Origin: Pseudomonas cuatrocienegasensis
GTDB taxonomy: Bacteria > Pseudomonadota > Gammaproteobacteria > Pseudomonadales > Pseudomonadaceae
Length of the DNA: 64,000 bases
NCBI RefSeq assembly: GCF_900110925.1
Contig: NZ_FOFP01000002.1
Span: forward strand, 248,001 to 312,000
Direction of reading: 5' to 3'
Positions 26,103 to 35,334 of the stretch are shown here, one piece after another. Position 1 is the stretch's first letter, and every line of letters starts with the position of its first letter. The notes under the pieces are model-generated. The model ran no database searches. It saw only the letters and a program-made list of their open reading frames with translations, and was not told where the DNA came from. The position numbers were made by a program, and so were the translations under genes.

Positions 26103-27221
26103 CTATAGCAATTCGCCTAACGCAGCGGGATTAAACCCTTCCAACGCCGCATAGTTGCCATTTTCGACCTTAGCCACCCAATCCGGGTCACTCATCAGGG
26201 CGCGACCGACTGCGATCAGGTCAAATTCTTCGCGCTCCATCCGCTCAATGAGTCGGTCGAGGCTTGCAGGAGCCGAGCCTTTGCCGGCAAAGGCGTTCGT
26301 TACATCGTTATCAAGGCCAACTGAACCCACACTAATGGTGGCGGCCCCTGTCACTTTCTTCGCCCAGCCGGCACAGTTCAGACCGTTGCTGCCGTCAATT
26401 TCAGGAAACTCGGGCTCCCAGAAACGTCGTTGTGAACAATGCAGAACATCCACACCCGCCTCGACTAGCGGCAGCAGCCAGTCTTCCATCTGCTGAGGCG
26501 TTTCCGCGACGCGCACCCCATAGTCTTGCTGCTTCCATTGGCTGACTCGCATGATGATGGGAAATTCAGGGCCGACCGCAAGGCGGACGGCAGACACAAT
26601 CTCGCTGGCAAAGCGAGAACGCTCCTTGATGGTCGCGCCACCGTAGCGATCGGTGCGTTGATTGGTGCCGGCCCAAAAGAACTGATCAATCAGATAGCCA
26701 TGAGCGCCGTGAATCTCAACGGTGTCGAAACCCAGTCGTTTGGCATCCGCCGCAGCCTTGGCGAATGCTGAGATCGTGTCTGCAATATTTTCCTCACTCA
26801 TCGCGACACCGCGCGGGTCTCCTGGCGAATCGAGACCAGATGGGCTTTCCACGGGAGCATCAGGCTCCCAGCCGTTGATATAACGCGCAGCGCCTGTATG
26901 CCAGATCTGCGGGGCCATAAGGCCGCCCGCGCTGTGGACCGCGTCGATCACGTTCTTCCAACCGGCTAACGCCGCATCGCCGTGGAAAAAAGGAATAGCG
27001 GAATCGTTACGCGAGGCAGGCCGATCAATAACGGTCCCTTCGGATAGGATCAGCCCAACGCGCCCTTCTGCCCTGCGCCGGTAATAGGCAGCACTCGCTT
27101 CGCCAGGTATGCCTTCGGGTGAGAAAAGACGGGTCATGGGTGCCATGACAATCCGGTTTTTCAGTTCCAATGAGCGGATGGAAAAAGGTCGGAATAAGAT
27201 GCGGGTATCAAGGTTTGACAT
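26103..27221 (-). CDS. Old yellow enzyme family NADH:flavin oxidoreductase
   Basis: A 372-residue FMN enzyme with a TIM-barrel fold starting MSNLDTRILFRPFSIRSLELKNRIVMAPMTR. Seen are the FMN-binding MAPMTR, the substrate-binding region VEIHGAHGYLIDQFFW (here His-x2-His where classical OYE has His-Asn), YGG and a C-terminal GRALMSDPDWV. It reduces activated C=C bonds, often in electrophile stress. ATG at 27221 has GGAG at proper spacing. Divergent from an HxlR regulator with a shared 102-base control region. The codon use is less GC-rich than neighbouring genes, suggesting acquisition as a two-gene module. Confidence 0.9.
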   Translation of the reverse strand: MSNLDTRILFRPFSIRSLELKNRIVMAPMTRLFSPEGIPGEASAAYYRRRAEGRVGLILSEGTVIDRPASRNDSAIPFFHGDAALAGWKNVIDAVHSAGGLMAPQIWHTGAARYINGWEPDAPVESPSGLDSPGDPRGVAMSEENIADTISAFAKAAADAKRLGFDTVEIHGAHGYLIDQFFWAGTNQRTDRYGGATIKERSRFASEIVSAVRLAVGPEFPIIMRVSQWKQQDYGVRVAETPQQMEDWLLPLVEAGVDVLHCSQRRFWEPEFPEIDGSNGLNCAGWAKKVTGAATISVGSVGLDNDVTNAFAGKGSAPASLDRLIERMEREEFDLIAVGRALMSDPDWVAKVENGNYAALEGFNPAALGELL

Positions 27222-27253
27222 TGAGATGAACTCCATTGTGATTGGAGGCCATA

Positions 27254-27281
27254 TAAATATACTTTGTAAACCTAGTGTCAA
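27254..27281 (-). promoter_or_regulatory. OYE promoter in the OYE-HxlR divergent region
   Basis: On the minus strand TTGACA (27276-27281), 16-base spacer, TATTTA (27254-27259). Around it lie CCTA...TAGG (27271-27286) and TAGGC...GCCTA (27283-27302) inverted repeats, candidate HxlR operators that would block this promoter. Confidence 0.5.
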
Positions 27282-27323
27282 TTAGGCACCTTATGTAGCC
27301 TAGGTATATCCGAGGAAACTCCA

Positions 27324-27710
27324 ATGCTCGAACTGCAACCTCAATGCTTCTCATCGGACTGCCCTAGCCGGGCGCTTTTTGATCAAATCGCAGATAAATG
27401 GTCGATGATGGTTCTTGCTGTACTCGACAGCGGACCTCAGCGCTTCAACGCCATCAAGCGCCGACTGGAGGGGGTGACGCAGAAAGCGCTCACGCAGAGC
27501 CTGCGCAGGCTTGAACGCAATGGGCTGATATCGCGGGAGGTCATCTCATTCTCGCCCGTGGCGGTGCAATATGAGATCACTGCGCTTGGCAGGACCTTGC
27601 AAAACCCGTTTAGAGAGCTGCACGAATGGACGCTTGCCAAGTTGCCCGAGGTCGAAATCGCTCGAGCGCATTTTGACGAGATGTCGCGGCGGGATGGTGG
27701 TGGAACATGA
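27324..27710 (+). CDS. HxlR-family transcriptional regulator
   Basis: A 128-residue winged-helix protein of the HxlR/MarR-like family: C-x-S-R-ALFDQIADKWSMMVL near the N-terminus with a Cys in CPSRALF, then GVTQKALTQSLRRLERNGLISRE (recognition helix) and YEITALGRTL wing. Members of this group with conserved N-terminal Cys sense aldehydes, quinones or oxidants. Divergently placed from the old yellow enzyme, which it most likely represses. Ribosome site GAGGAA precedes ATG 27324. Confidence 0.92.
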   Translation: MLELQPQCFSSDCPSRALFDQIADKWSMMVLAVLDSGPQRFNAIKRRLEGVTQKALTQSLRRLERNGLISREVISFSPVAVQYEITALGRTLQNPFRELHEWTLAKLPEVEIARAHFDEMSRRDGGGT

Positions 27711-27903
27711 GGCGCCTGTATGCGCTCAACGCCTGCAATCGCCCTCTGAACTGCGATTAGTTGGTTGCCACTGCCTGAGGGGCATTCCAACCGCCAGAAG
27801 GCCGAGCCGCTTCATGCCGGCAGAGCTGAGTGAAAATGCCGTCTACGCGGGAGGTGGGAGGTTTTGGGTGGTGTCGCGTTTTAGCCGGGACGTTCGCGAT
27901 TTA

Positions 27904-27925
27904 TCGCGAATAAATTCGCTCCTAC
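27904..27925. repeat. Half REP of the GAATAAATTCGC family
   Basis: TCGCGAATAAATTCGCTCCTAC, single arm, between hxlR and the small gene at 27967. Upstream 27711-27900 shows no gene. Confidence 0.6.
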
Positions 27926-27966
27926 AACAGCACCTAAAGCCTTGTGACGGCAGCAAACAGCCGCCG

Positions 27967-28119
27967 TCAGCGCTTTTTCGGCTTTTTCTTCTTGCCCTTG
28001 GTCAGGGGGAAGACTTGCTCGAAGACCTGGCGCATCTCGTTGAGCTTTTTGTCGTGCAGGTCGTGGATGCGCTTGCCGCGTTCGGCGTTGAAGTCGATCA
28101 GGTTGTCATCGTTACTCAT
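27967..28119 (-). CDS. Small basic-tailed protein coupled to alkB
   Basis: A 50-codon frame, starting MSNDDNLIDFNAERGKRIHD and ending in a Lys-rich tail (KGKKKKPKKR). Its ATG overlaps the alkB stop as ATGA, strong evidence for real, coupled translation. No domain is recognised; an amphipathic helical middle and a polybasic end suggest nucleic acid or membrane surface contact. Function unknown; possibly accessory to AlkB repair, by position only. Confidence 0.7.
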   Translation of the reverse strand: MSNDDNLIDFNAERGKRIHDLHDKKLNEMRQVFEQVFPLTKGKKKKPKKR

Positions 28120-28718
28120 GCGGGCGACCGGATTAGGCGGAATGTCAGGTTAAGGCGCGGCGCGCACTGGCTGCGCGTCTTCGCCACTTGGTGTTGCCAA
28201 TAATGCTGCGTCGGCCCGCGCATGACCAGTAGGGAGCCGTGGGCCAGGGACAGTGAATGGGCGATGCGCGTCTGACCTTTGCGGCGCAGGTCGAAGCGCC
28301 GGGTGCCGCCGAGGTTGAGCGAGGCGATCAGCGGCTCGGGGCCTAGCTCGGTTTCGTCGTCGCTGTGCCAGCCCATGGAGTCCTGGCCGTCGCGGTAGTA
28401 GTTGAGCAGGCAACCGTTGAGCGGCTGGCCGACGGCGGCCGCTACCTGGTCGCGAATCTGTTGCAGCAGCGGCGTCCAGGGCAGCGGTTGGTGCACCAGG
28501 CCGGAGTAGCGGTAGCGCGCCTCGGGGTCGCCATACCAGGCCACCAGCCGCGGCACGGGATGCAAGCGACCATAGAGGCGCACCTGCGGCTGCTCCCAGA
28601 GCGTCTGCTCAAGCAACTGCGCCAGCCAGGTATCGGCCACGTCTGCTGACTGCCAAGCGGGCAGCAGGCACAGGTCGGCATCGGGAAGGCTCAGCGGGGC
28701 TTCGGCAAACAGGCTCAC
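28116..28718 (-). CDS. Alpha-ketoglutarate-dependent DNA repair dioxygenase AlkB (ALKBH2-like)
   Basis: Fe(II)/2-oxoglutarate enzyme that removes methyl groups from 1-methyladenine and 3-methylcytosine by oxidative demethylation. The 200-residue product shows iron ligands HSDDE (His-x-Asp), a distal His in GPTQHYWQH, and the 2OG-binding Arg pair in RLNLTFR; LNYYRDGQDSMGWHSDDE is typical of the AlkB2/ALKBH2 group rather than E. coli AlkB. Followed by a coupled 50-residue gene. No ada gene lies nearby, so alkylation control cannot be inferred. Confidence 0.9.
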   Translation of the reverse strand: MSLFAEAPLSLPDADLCLLPAWQSADVADTWLAQLLEQTLWEQPQVRLYGRLHPVPRLVAWYGDPEARYRYSGLVHQPLPWTPLLQQIRDQVAAAVGQPLNGCLLNYYRDGQDSMGWHSDDETELGPEPLIASLNLGGTRRFDLRRKGQTRIAHSLSLAHGSLLVMRGPTQHYWQHQVAKTRSQCAPRLNLTFRLIRSPA

Positions 28719-28759
28719 GGGGGCTCTCGTGACAGGGATGGAGGCTTATTGTGCGCGGC

Positions 28760-29053
28760 TCAGACTTCGACATCCACCCACAGGCCCTGGCGCGGTAGTG
28801 CCTCAAGTACGGCGGCGTCTTCTTCGCTGACTTCGCCTTCGGCCAACTCCTCGGCACTGTAGCCGCGCCGCTGCCGGCGGCGTTGCTCCTCGCGCAGGCT
28901 CTCGGCTTCTTGCGGGTGCTTGCGCGCCAGATTCACCGCACTCTCCTGCGCGCTCTCGGCGGCGGGCGTGACGGGGGGAATGGCGGGCGCCGGTTTGATC
29001 ACATCCTGCTGGACGGTCACCGGCGCAACGTTGTGGGGGATCGGCGGTAGCAC
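28760..29053 (-). CDS. Conserved-looking hypothetical protein, charged
   Basis: A 97-residue product from GTG 29053 with an excellent AGGAGG site 7 bases upstream. A Pro/Ala/Val-rich N-terminal part is followed by a strongly charged segment (REEQRRRQRRGYSAEEL) and an acidic end (EGEVSEEDAAVLEALP). No signal peptide, helix span or known domain was recognised. It is 41 bases upstream of alkB on the same strand and might share its transcript. Function unknown. Confidence 0.7.
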   Translation of the reverse strand: MLPPIPHNVAPVTVQQDVIKPAPAIPPVTPAAESAQESAVNLARKHPQEAESLREEQRRRQRRGYSAEELAEGEVSEEDAAVLEALPRQGLWVDVEV

Positions 29054-29152
29054 GAAAGCGCCTCCTGTTCTGCTCAGGCTGTCGGCAAAGTTAGCGACGA
29101 CTTGAATCCAGCCTGCAGGGCTTGGACTGCGGTTATGGCGCTAAGTGCCGGC

Positions 29153-29421
29153 TAGGGTCTGTTCCCGCTTCGTCGCTAGCCGCGTTGCCGCGAAAAATCT
29201 CGCCAGGCTAGGCGGAGGACGCAGGGAATGGTCGTTCCCTTGCCAAGTCCTCCAACACCGCATGGCGAGATTTTGCGCGCAACCCGAAGGGCCGGGCCCG
29301 TTTTAGCGCGATGCGGCGTTTCTCGATGGCTCATTTAGCCGGCTAAACTTCGCATCTCGTGCCTTGCCTCGCGCTAAAACTGGCTCCGGCGCGGCCGCGA
29401 ACGAAACGGGAACAGACCCTA
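29153..29421. mobile_element. 269-bp MITE-like element with two internal hairpins
   Basis: Terminal inverted repeats of 20 bases, TAGGGTCTGTTCCCGCTTCG (29153-29172) and its complement at 29402-29421, differing at one position. Inside are two long stem-loops: AAAATCTCGCCA (29194-29205) / TGGCGAGATTTT (29263-29274), and GTTTTAGCGCG (29300-29310) / CGCGCTAAAAC (29370-29380). No transposase frame. It ends 74 bases before the rapA start, so it may carry or have displaced rapA control sequences. Confidence 0.7.
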
Positions 29422-29495
29422 AGACGAATGCGCCTTTGGCCCGGCCTGGCCTTTCCGTTAACATAGCCGGCTTTTCACGCGGGAGACACGCAGGC

Positions 29496-32339
29496 ATGGC
29501 GCAATACGAACCGGGGCAACGCTGGATCAGTGACAGCGAGGCTGAGTTGGGTCTGGGTACCGTCCTTATGCAGGATGGCCGCATGCTCACCGTGCTTTAC
29601 CCCGCGACGGGAGAAACCCGTCAATACGCCACGCGCAATGCGCCGTTGACCCGGGTGCGTTTCTCCCCAGGCGACGAGATCACCCACTTTGAAGGCTGGA
29701 AACTCACCGTTCAGGAAGTCGAAGACGTCGACGGCCTGCTGGTCTATCACGGCCTCAACGCCCAGCACCAGAATGTCACCCTGCCGGAAACCCAGCTGTC
29801 GAACTTTATCCAGTTCCGCCTGGCCAGCGACCGCCTGTTCGCCGGGCAGATCGACCCGCTGAACTGGTTCGCCCTGCGCTACCGCACCCTGGAGTTCACC
29901 AGCAAGCAGCTGCAGTCCTCGCTGTGGGGCCTGGGCGGCGTCCGTGCGCAGCCGATTGCGCACCAGTTGCACATTGCCCGTGAAGTGGCCGACCGCATCG
30001 CCCCGCGCGTACTGCTGGCCGACGAAGTGGGCCTGGGCAAGACCATCGAAGCCGGTCTGGTGATCCACCGCCAGCTGCTCTCCGGGCGCGCCAACCGCGT
30101 GCTGATTCTGGTGCCGGAAAACCTCCAGCACCAGTGGCTGGTGGAGATGCGCCGCCGCTTCAACCTGGATGTGGCGCTGTTCGACGCCGAACGCTTTATC
30201 GAAAGCGACGCCAGCAACCCCTTCGAGGACTGCCAGTTGGCGCTGGTCGCCCTGGAGTGGCTGTGCGAGGACGAAAAGGCCCAGAACGCGCTGTTCGCCG
30301 CCGGCTGGGACCTAATGGTGGTCGACGAAGCTCACCACTTGGTCTGGCACCCGGAAAAGGCCAGCCGCGAGTACAGCCTGGTTGAGCAGCTGGCCGAAGT
30401 GATCCCCGGCGTGCTGCTGCTCACCGCGACCCCGGAGCAGCTCGGCCAGGACAGCCACTTCGCCCGTCTGCGCCTGCTCGACCCGCATCGCTTCCACGAC
30501 CTGGAAGCCTTCCGCGCCGAAAGTGCCCACTACCAGCCGGTGGCTGAAGCCGTACAGGAACTGCTAGACCAGGGCCGCCTGTCGCCGGCCGCACACCAGA
30601 CTATCCATGACTTCCTCGGTGCCGCAGGCGAAGCGCTGCTGGCCGCGGTGAATGACGGCGACAGCGAAGCCTCGGCACGCCTGGTGCGCGAGCTGCTCGA
30701 CCGCCACGGCACCGGCCGCCTGTTGTTCCGCAACACCCGCGCCGCCGTGCAGGGCTTCCCCGAGCGCGAGCTGCATGCCTACCCGCTGGCCAGCCCCGAC
30801 GAATACCTGGAACTGCCGATTGGCGAGCATGCCGACCTCTACCCGGAAGTCAGCTACCAGGCCCAGGCGGATGTCGACGAAGACCAGCGCTGGTGGCGCT
30901 TCGACCCGCGCGTCGAATGGCTGATCGACACTCTGAAGATGCTCAAGAAGTTCAAGGTGCTGGTGATCTGCGCCCACGCCGAAACCGCCATGGACCTGGA
31001 AGATGCCCTGCGCGTGCGCTCCGGCATCCCAGCCACGGTGTTCCATGAAGGCATGAGCATCCTTGAGCGCGACCGCGCTGCGGCCTACTTCGCCGACGAA
31101 GAGTTTGGCGCCCAGGTGCTGATCTGCTCCGAGATCGGCTCCGAAGGCCGTAACTTCCAGTTCGCCCACCACCTGGTGCTGTTCGACCTGCCGGCCCACC
31201 CGGACCTGCTCGAACAGCGCATCGGCCGCCTCGACCGGATCGGCCAGAAGCATCGTATTCAGTTGCACGTGCCCTACCTGGAAAACAGCCCGCAGGAACG
31301 TCTGTTCCAGTGGTATCACCAGGCGCTCAACGCCTTTTTGGCCACCTGCCCCACCGGCAACGCCCTGCAGCACCAGTTCGGCAGCCGCTTGCTGCCGCTG
31401 CTGGAGGCCGGCGACGATGGCGAATGGCAAGAGTTGGTCGACGCCGCCACGGCCGAGCGCCAGCGCCTGGAAAGCGAACTGCACGCTGGCCGTGACCGCC
31501 TGCTGGAACTCAACTCCGGCGGCGCCGGCGAAGGTGAAGCGCTGGTTGAGGCGATCCTCGAACAGGACGACCAGTTCGCCCTGCCGATCTATATGGAGCA
31601 GTTGTTCGACGCCTTCGGCATCGACAGCGAGGACCATTCCGAGAACGCCCTGATCCTGCGTCCCAGCGAAAAGATGCTGGATGCCAGCTTCCCCCTGGGC
31701 GACGACGAAGGCGTAACCATCACCTACGACCGCAACCTGGCCCTGGCCCGCGAGGACATGCAGTTCCTCACCTGGGAACACCCCATGGTACAAGGCGGCA
31801 TGGACCTGGTGCGCTCCGGTTCCATGGGCAACACCGGCGTGGCGCTGATCAAGAACAAGGCGCTCAAGCCCGGCACCGTGCTGCTGGAACTGCTCTACGT
31901 CAGCGAAGTGGTGGCGCCCCGCGCCCTGCAGCTGGGCCGTTATCTGCCGCCGGCCGCCCTGCGCTGCCTGCTCGATGCCAACGGCAATGACCTGGCACAC
32001 AAGGTGGCGTTCGAGACGCTCAACGACCAGCTCGAAAGCGTGCCGCGCGCCAGCGCCAACAAGTTTGTGCAAGCCCAGCGTGAAGCGCTCAACACCACCA
32101 TCGGTGCCGGCGAAGAGAAGATCGCGCCGCGCCATGCCGAGCGTGTGGCCGAAGCCAAACGCCGCCTGGCCGCCGACACCGACGAAGAACTGGCCCGCCT
32201 GACCGCCCTGCAAGCCGTCAACCCCAGCGTGCGCGACAGCGAGCTGGAGGCCCTGCGCCAACAGCGCGAGCAAGGCCTGGCCATGCTCGACAAAGCAGCC
32301 CTGCGCCTGGAAGCGATCCGCGTGTTGGTGGCGGGGTAA
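29496..32339 (+). CDS. rapA: RNA polymerase-associated ATPase RapA (HepA)
   Basis: SWI2/SNF2-type ATPase that binds RNA polymerase and promotes recycling after transcription. The 947-residue product has Tudor-like N-terminal domains ([16 protein letters not shown]), Walker A DEVGLGKT (residues about 176-183), DEAH box (about 277-280), the helicase C domain with [10 protein letters not shown], and the long RapA C-terminal part. ATG at 29496 matches the family start; the in-frame start at 29364 would translate the end of the inserted element. Full length. Stands alone, with repeats on both sides. Confidence 0.95.
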   Translation: MAQYEPGQRWISDSEAELGLGTVLMQDGRMLTVLYPATGETRQYATRNAPLTRVRFSPGDEITHFEGWKLTVQEVEDVDGLLVYHGLNAQHQNVTLPETQLSNFIQFRLASDRLFAGQIDPLNWFALRYRTLEFTSKQLQSSLWGLGGVRAQPIAHQLHIAREVADRIAPRVLLADEVGLGKTIEAGLVIHRQLLSGRANRVLILVPENLQHQWLVEMRRRFNLDVALFDAERFIESDASNPFEDCQLALVALEWLCEDEKAQNALFAAGWDLMVVDEAHHLVWHPEKASREYSLVEQLAEVIPGVLLLTATPEQLGQDSHFARLRLLDPHRFHDLEAFRAESAHYQPVAEAVQELLDQGRLSPAAHQTIHDFLGAAGEALLAAVNDGDSEASARLVRELLDRHGTGRLLFRNTRAAVQGFPERELHAYPLASPDEYLELPIGEHADLYPEVSYQAQADVDEDQRWWRFDPRVEWLIDTLKMLKKFKVLVICAHAETAMDLEDALRVRSGIPATVFHEGMSILERDRAAAYFADEEFGAQVLICSEIGSEGRNFQFAHHLVLFDLPAHPDLLEQRIGRLDRIGQKHRIQLHVPYLENSPQERLFQWYHQALNAFLATCPTGNALQHQFGSRLLPLLEAGDDGEWQELVDAATAERQRLESELHAGRDRLLELNSGGAGEGEALVEAILEQDDQFALPIYMEQLFDAFGIDSEDHSENALILRPSEKMLDASFPLGDDEGVTITYDRNLALAREDMQFLTWEHPMVQGGMDLVRSGSMGNTGVALIKNKALKPGTVLLELLYVSEVVAPRALQLGRYLPPAALRCLLDANGNDLAHKVAFETLNDQLESVPRASANKFVQAQREALNTTIGAGEEKIAPRHAERVAEAKRRLAADTDEELARLTALQAVNPSVRDSELEALRQQREQGLAMLDKAALRLEAIRVLVAG

Positions 32340-32420
32340 GGTAAAGCGCGGGGGAAGCACGCCGCTCCTACGGTGGCCTTGGTTAACCCCCGAAGCCCCC
32401 AGCGATACCAGGCAGAAATG

Positions 32421-32556
32421 CCCCGGGTGTCGCTGCGCTCGACCCAGGCTACAAGGCTGGGCTACATGCGATTTCTTTGTAGGAGCGAATTTATTCGCGA
32501 TGCTTTCGAGCTGATCGCGATATTCGCGATCCAATCGCGAATAAATTCGCTCCTAC
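32421..32556. repeat. Two dispersed repeats between rapA and prpF
   Basis: 32421-32452 CCCCGGGTGTCGCTGCGCTC...CAGGCTAC (reverse copy of the GTAGCCTGGGTCGAGC family). 32479-32556 is a complete inverted pair of GTAGGAGCGAATTTATTCGC and GCGAATAAATTCGCTCCTAC with a 34-base centre. Confidence 0.75.
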
Positions 32557-32598
32557 AGGTGCTGCGCCTGACTCCACCTCCTCACCAAGGAGACGCCG

Positions 32599-33810
32599 AT
32601 GTTTCCGCCTGCCGATTTCCGCCCTCGCCTGCGCGATGGCGTGCTCGAATTCCCTGTGCATCACGTGCGCGGCGGTACCTCCACCGGCCTGGTGCTCTGG
32701 GAGCCGTTTGCGCCGCGCGAGGCGCACCTGCGTGAGGAGCTATTGCGCCATCTGATGGGTGTGCCTTTGGCGGGCTCGCAGCCGGGCAATCGGCAAATCA
32801 CCGGCCTGGGCCGTGGCACGCCGATCAGCAACAAGGTGTTTTTCGTCGACTGGCACAGGCATGTGGACGGCGAGCGTTTGACCAGCACCCTGGCACAGCT
32901 AGCCAGTGACCACGCGGCCATCGACTGGAGCGTCAATTGCGGCAACCTGTCCAGTGCCCTGCCACTGTGGGCGCTGGATGTCGGACTGGTCACGGTTGCC
33001 CGGGGGGCGACTCGTACTGTCGTTATTCGCAATACCAACACTGGGGTGATCAGCACCGGGCGTATCGGCCGGGGCAGCGATGAGGCCTTGCTTACGGCGT
33101 CGATTCCCGGGGTCGCGGGGGAGTTTCCCGCTGTCGATCTGTTCCTGCACGAGCCGGTGGGCGCCAAGACCGGGCAGTTGCTGCCGACCGGCCAGGTGAT
33201 CGAGCACATCGACGGCTACGCCCTGTCCTGTGTAGATGTCGCGGTGCCGATGGTTATCGCGCGGGCCAGCGACTTCGGCAAGACCGCCGCTGAACCGCTC
33301 GCCGAACTGCAAAACGATCAGGCGTTTATGGCCAACCTGCGCCACCTCTGGGTGCAGGCCGGCCTGCGCATGGGCCTGCGCCGTGGTGACGGTGAGTTGA
33401 TGACGGCAGATGAGCTGGCGCGCAGCGAAACCCAGCCCAAGGCGTGCATCGTCGGGCCGCCCCATGCGGGCGGCAACCTCTCGGTGCGCTACTTCACGCC
33501 GCAGGCCGTGCACCCCTCGATGGCGGTGTCGGGCGGTTGTTGCCTGGCGGCAGCTGCGTTGATTCCCGGCTCGGTGGCCTGGCAGGTGGCCGAAGGGCTC
33601 AAGGCGCCCTCAGGCGAATTTGCCGATATCGAGGTGGCCCTCGAGAACCCTGCCGGCCTCCTCGCAACCACGGTGGTGGCGCGTGAGCACCAGGGCACGC
33701 TGCAGATCCGCAGCGCGGCCTATCGGCGAACCGCGCAGGTACTGCTGCGCGGGCATATGCCGCTGTACCGCGCCTCTCCAGCGTTGATCGCGGCGCTAAC
33801 CGACACCTGA
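32599..33810 (+). CDS. PrpF/GalD-like isomerase
   Basis: A 403-residue protein of the PrpF family (diaminopimelate-epimerase-like fold), with VHHVRGGTSTGLVLW, NCGNLSSALPLWA and MAVSGGCCLAAAALIPGS. PrpF isomerises cis/trans-aconitate analogues in the AcnD methylcitrate route; GalD tautomerises 4-oxalomesaconate in gallate breakdown. No acnD, prpC or gal genes adjoin it, so the substrate cannot be decided here. ATG at 32599 follows AAGGAG. Lies alone between repeat elements; no promoter was recognised. Confidence 0.85.
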   Translation: MFPPADFRPRLRDGVLEFPVHHVRGGTSTGLVLWEPFAPREAHLREELLRHLMGVPLAGSQPGNRQITGLGRGTPISNKVFFVDWHRHVDGERLTSTLAQLASDHAAIDWSVNCGNLSSALPLWALDVGLVTVARGATRTVVIRNTNTGVISTGRIGRGSDEALLTASIPGVAGEFPAVDLFLHEPVGAKTGQLLPTGQVIEHIDGYALSCVDVAVPMVIARASDFGKTAAEPLAELQNDQAFMANLRHLWVQAGLRMGLRRGDGELMTADELARSETQPKACIVGPPHAGGNLSVRYFTPQAVHPSMAVSGGCCLAAAALIPGSVAWQVAEGLKAPSGEFADIEVALENPAGLLATTVVAREHQGTLQIRSAAYRRTAQVLLRGHMPLYRASPALIAALTDT

Positions 33811-33869
33811 GTGCCGGCCAGCGGGGGGACGTCCCGTACCGCAACACGAATCGCTTATTGCGTTATTCA

Positions 33870-33952
33870 GGAGGGGCCGGGCAGCGCTCCGCTTCAGCCT
33901 CGAAGCGTTGGCGATAGCGCCAAAAAGCTCGCGGCTAAAGCCCCTCCCACAA
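33870..33952. repeat. GGAGGGGCCGGGCAGCGCTC repeat
   Basis: Imperfect palindrome from GGAGGGGCCGGGCAGCG to CGGCTAAAGCCCCTCCCAC, the same family as at 17419 and 21955. It fills the gap between the convergent prpF and MFS genes and could form a terminator-like hairpin. Confidence 0.65.
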
Positions 33953-33981
33953 ACCGAGATTTCATCGCCCCGTTCACGGCC

Positions 33982-35334
33982 TTACTTGGCGACAGGCGAC
34001 AGCGCCATATCGGCCGCGTCTGCGTCCATCCCGGCATGCATGCGCGCGGCATCGGCGACAAAGCTGCGCGAGGCCTGGATCAGCGCCAGCATGGTCAGGA
34101 CCAGGGCCACCGGGATCAGGTACATGGCGTCGTGCAGGCCAACGGCCTTGAACGCCTCGCTCATTTCACTGGCGCCAGCCGCGAGCATCGCCGCCTGGGC
34201 GTAGTGGTCCGAGAGCAGGCCGACTGCCAATGGGCCAAGGCCACCGCCAAGCAGGTACAGGCCGGCAAAGAACAGCGCCATGGCCGTGGCCCGCAGGCGC
34301 GGCTCGATCACGTCCTGAATCGCCGTGTAGACGCAGGTGTAGAAGTTGTAGGCGAACAGCCAGCCAATGCTGAACACCGCGACGAACACGCCAATCTCGA
34401 TACGACCGGCCATCAGCGCGTAGCCGGTGGCGACACTGGCCACCAGCATGCTCAGGGCGGCAAACAGCAGGCGGCCACGGGCCCAGCGCTGTTGAATACG
34501 GTCGGCCAACCAGCCGCCCAGGGTCAGACCAACCAGGCCGGTAAGGCCGACGATCACCCCGGTGGCCACCGCTGCCTGCTCCAGCGGCAGCAGGAAGTAA
34601 CGCTGCAGCATCGGCACCATAAAGGAGTTACACGCGTAGGTGGCGAAGTTGAATGCCAGGCCCGCCAGCACCAGCCACCAGAAGGTGCGAATCGCCAGGA
34701 CCTTGCGCAACGGTTTTTCGACCGCTGCAGTGGACACGGCTACCGCCTCGGCGGCGCCGCGCTTAGGCTCGCGAATAAAGAACATAAACAGCGCGAGGAT
34801 CAGCCCCGGCACAGCAGCAATAAAGAAGGGCGCGCGCCAGCTGTCGAACGCCGTGACCATGGCGCCGATGGTGAAGAACGCCAGCAACAGGCCCAGCGGC
34901 AGGCCGAGCATAAAGATGCCCATGGCCCGGGCGCGCTTGTGCGGTGGGAACAGGTCGCCAATCAGCGAGTTGGCCGCCGGCGCGTAGCTGGCCTCGCCAA
35001 TGCCCACGCCCATGCGAATCAGCAGGAAACTCCAGAAATTCCAGGCCAGTCCATTGACCGCCGTCAACCCGCTCCAGGCCGCCAGGCCCCAGCCCATTAT
35101 CTTGCGCCGCGAACCGGTGTCGGCCATGCGCCCCAACGGCAACCCGGCAATCGCATAGACCAGGGTAAAGGCGGTGCCGATCATGCCCAGCTGAAAGTCG
35201 CTCAGGCTCCATTCCATACGGATCGGCTCGATGATGATCGCCGGAATGGTGCGGTCGAAGAAGTTGAACAGGTTGGCGAGAAAAAGCAGAAACAGGACAC
35301 GCCAGGCATTTGCCGCTTGCTGGTTTTGCTGCAT
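33982..35334 (-). CDS. MFS transporter, Spinster-like
   Basis: A 450-residue, 12-helix major facilitator protein. The N-terminus FLANLFNFFDRTIPAIIIEPIR and GRMADTGSRRKIMGWGL (motif A) place it near the Spinster/ACS-like carriers, and GVGIGEASYAPAANSLIGD is characteristic of that group. Substrate unknown; relatives move lipids, organic acids or aromatic compounds. It is convergent with the PrpF/GalD-like gene, so the two are not co-transcribed, though a metabolic link through a tricarboxylic compound is possible. Confidence 0.88.
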   Translation of the reverse strand: MQQNQQAANAWRVLFLLFLANLFNFFDRTIPAIIIEPIRMEWSLSDFQLGMIGTAFTLVYAIAGLPLGRMADTGSRRKIMGWGLAAWSGLTAVNGLAWNFWSFLLIRMGVGIGEASYAPAANSLIGDLFPPHKRARAMGIFMLGLPLGLLLAFFTIGAMVTAFDSWRAPFFIAAVPGLILALFMFFIREPKRGAAEAVAVSTAAVEKPLRKVLAIRTFWWLVLAGLAFNFATYACNSFMVPMLQRYFLLPLEQAAVATGVIVGLTGLVGLTLGGWLADRIQQRWARGRLLFAALSMLVASVATGYALMAGRIEIGVFVAVFSIGWLFAYNFYTCVYTAIQDVIEPRLRATAMALFFAGLYLLGGGLGPLAVGLLSDHYAQAAMLAAGASEMSEAFKAVGLHDAMYLIPVALVLTMLALIQASRSFVADAARMHAGMDADAADMALSPVAK

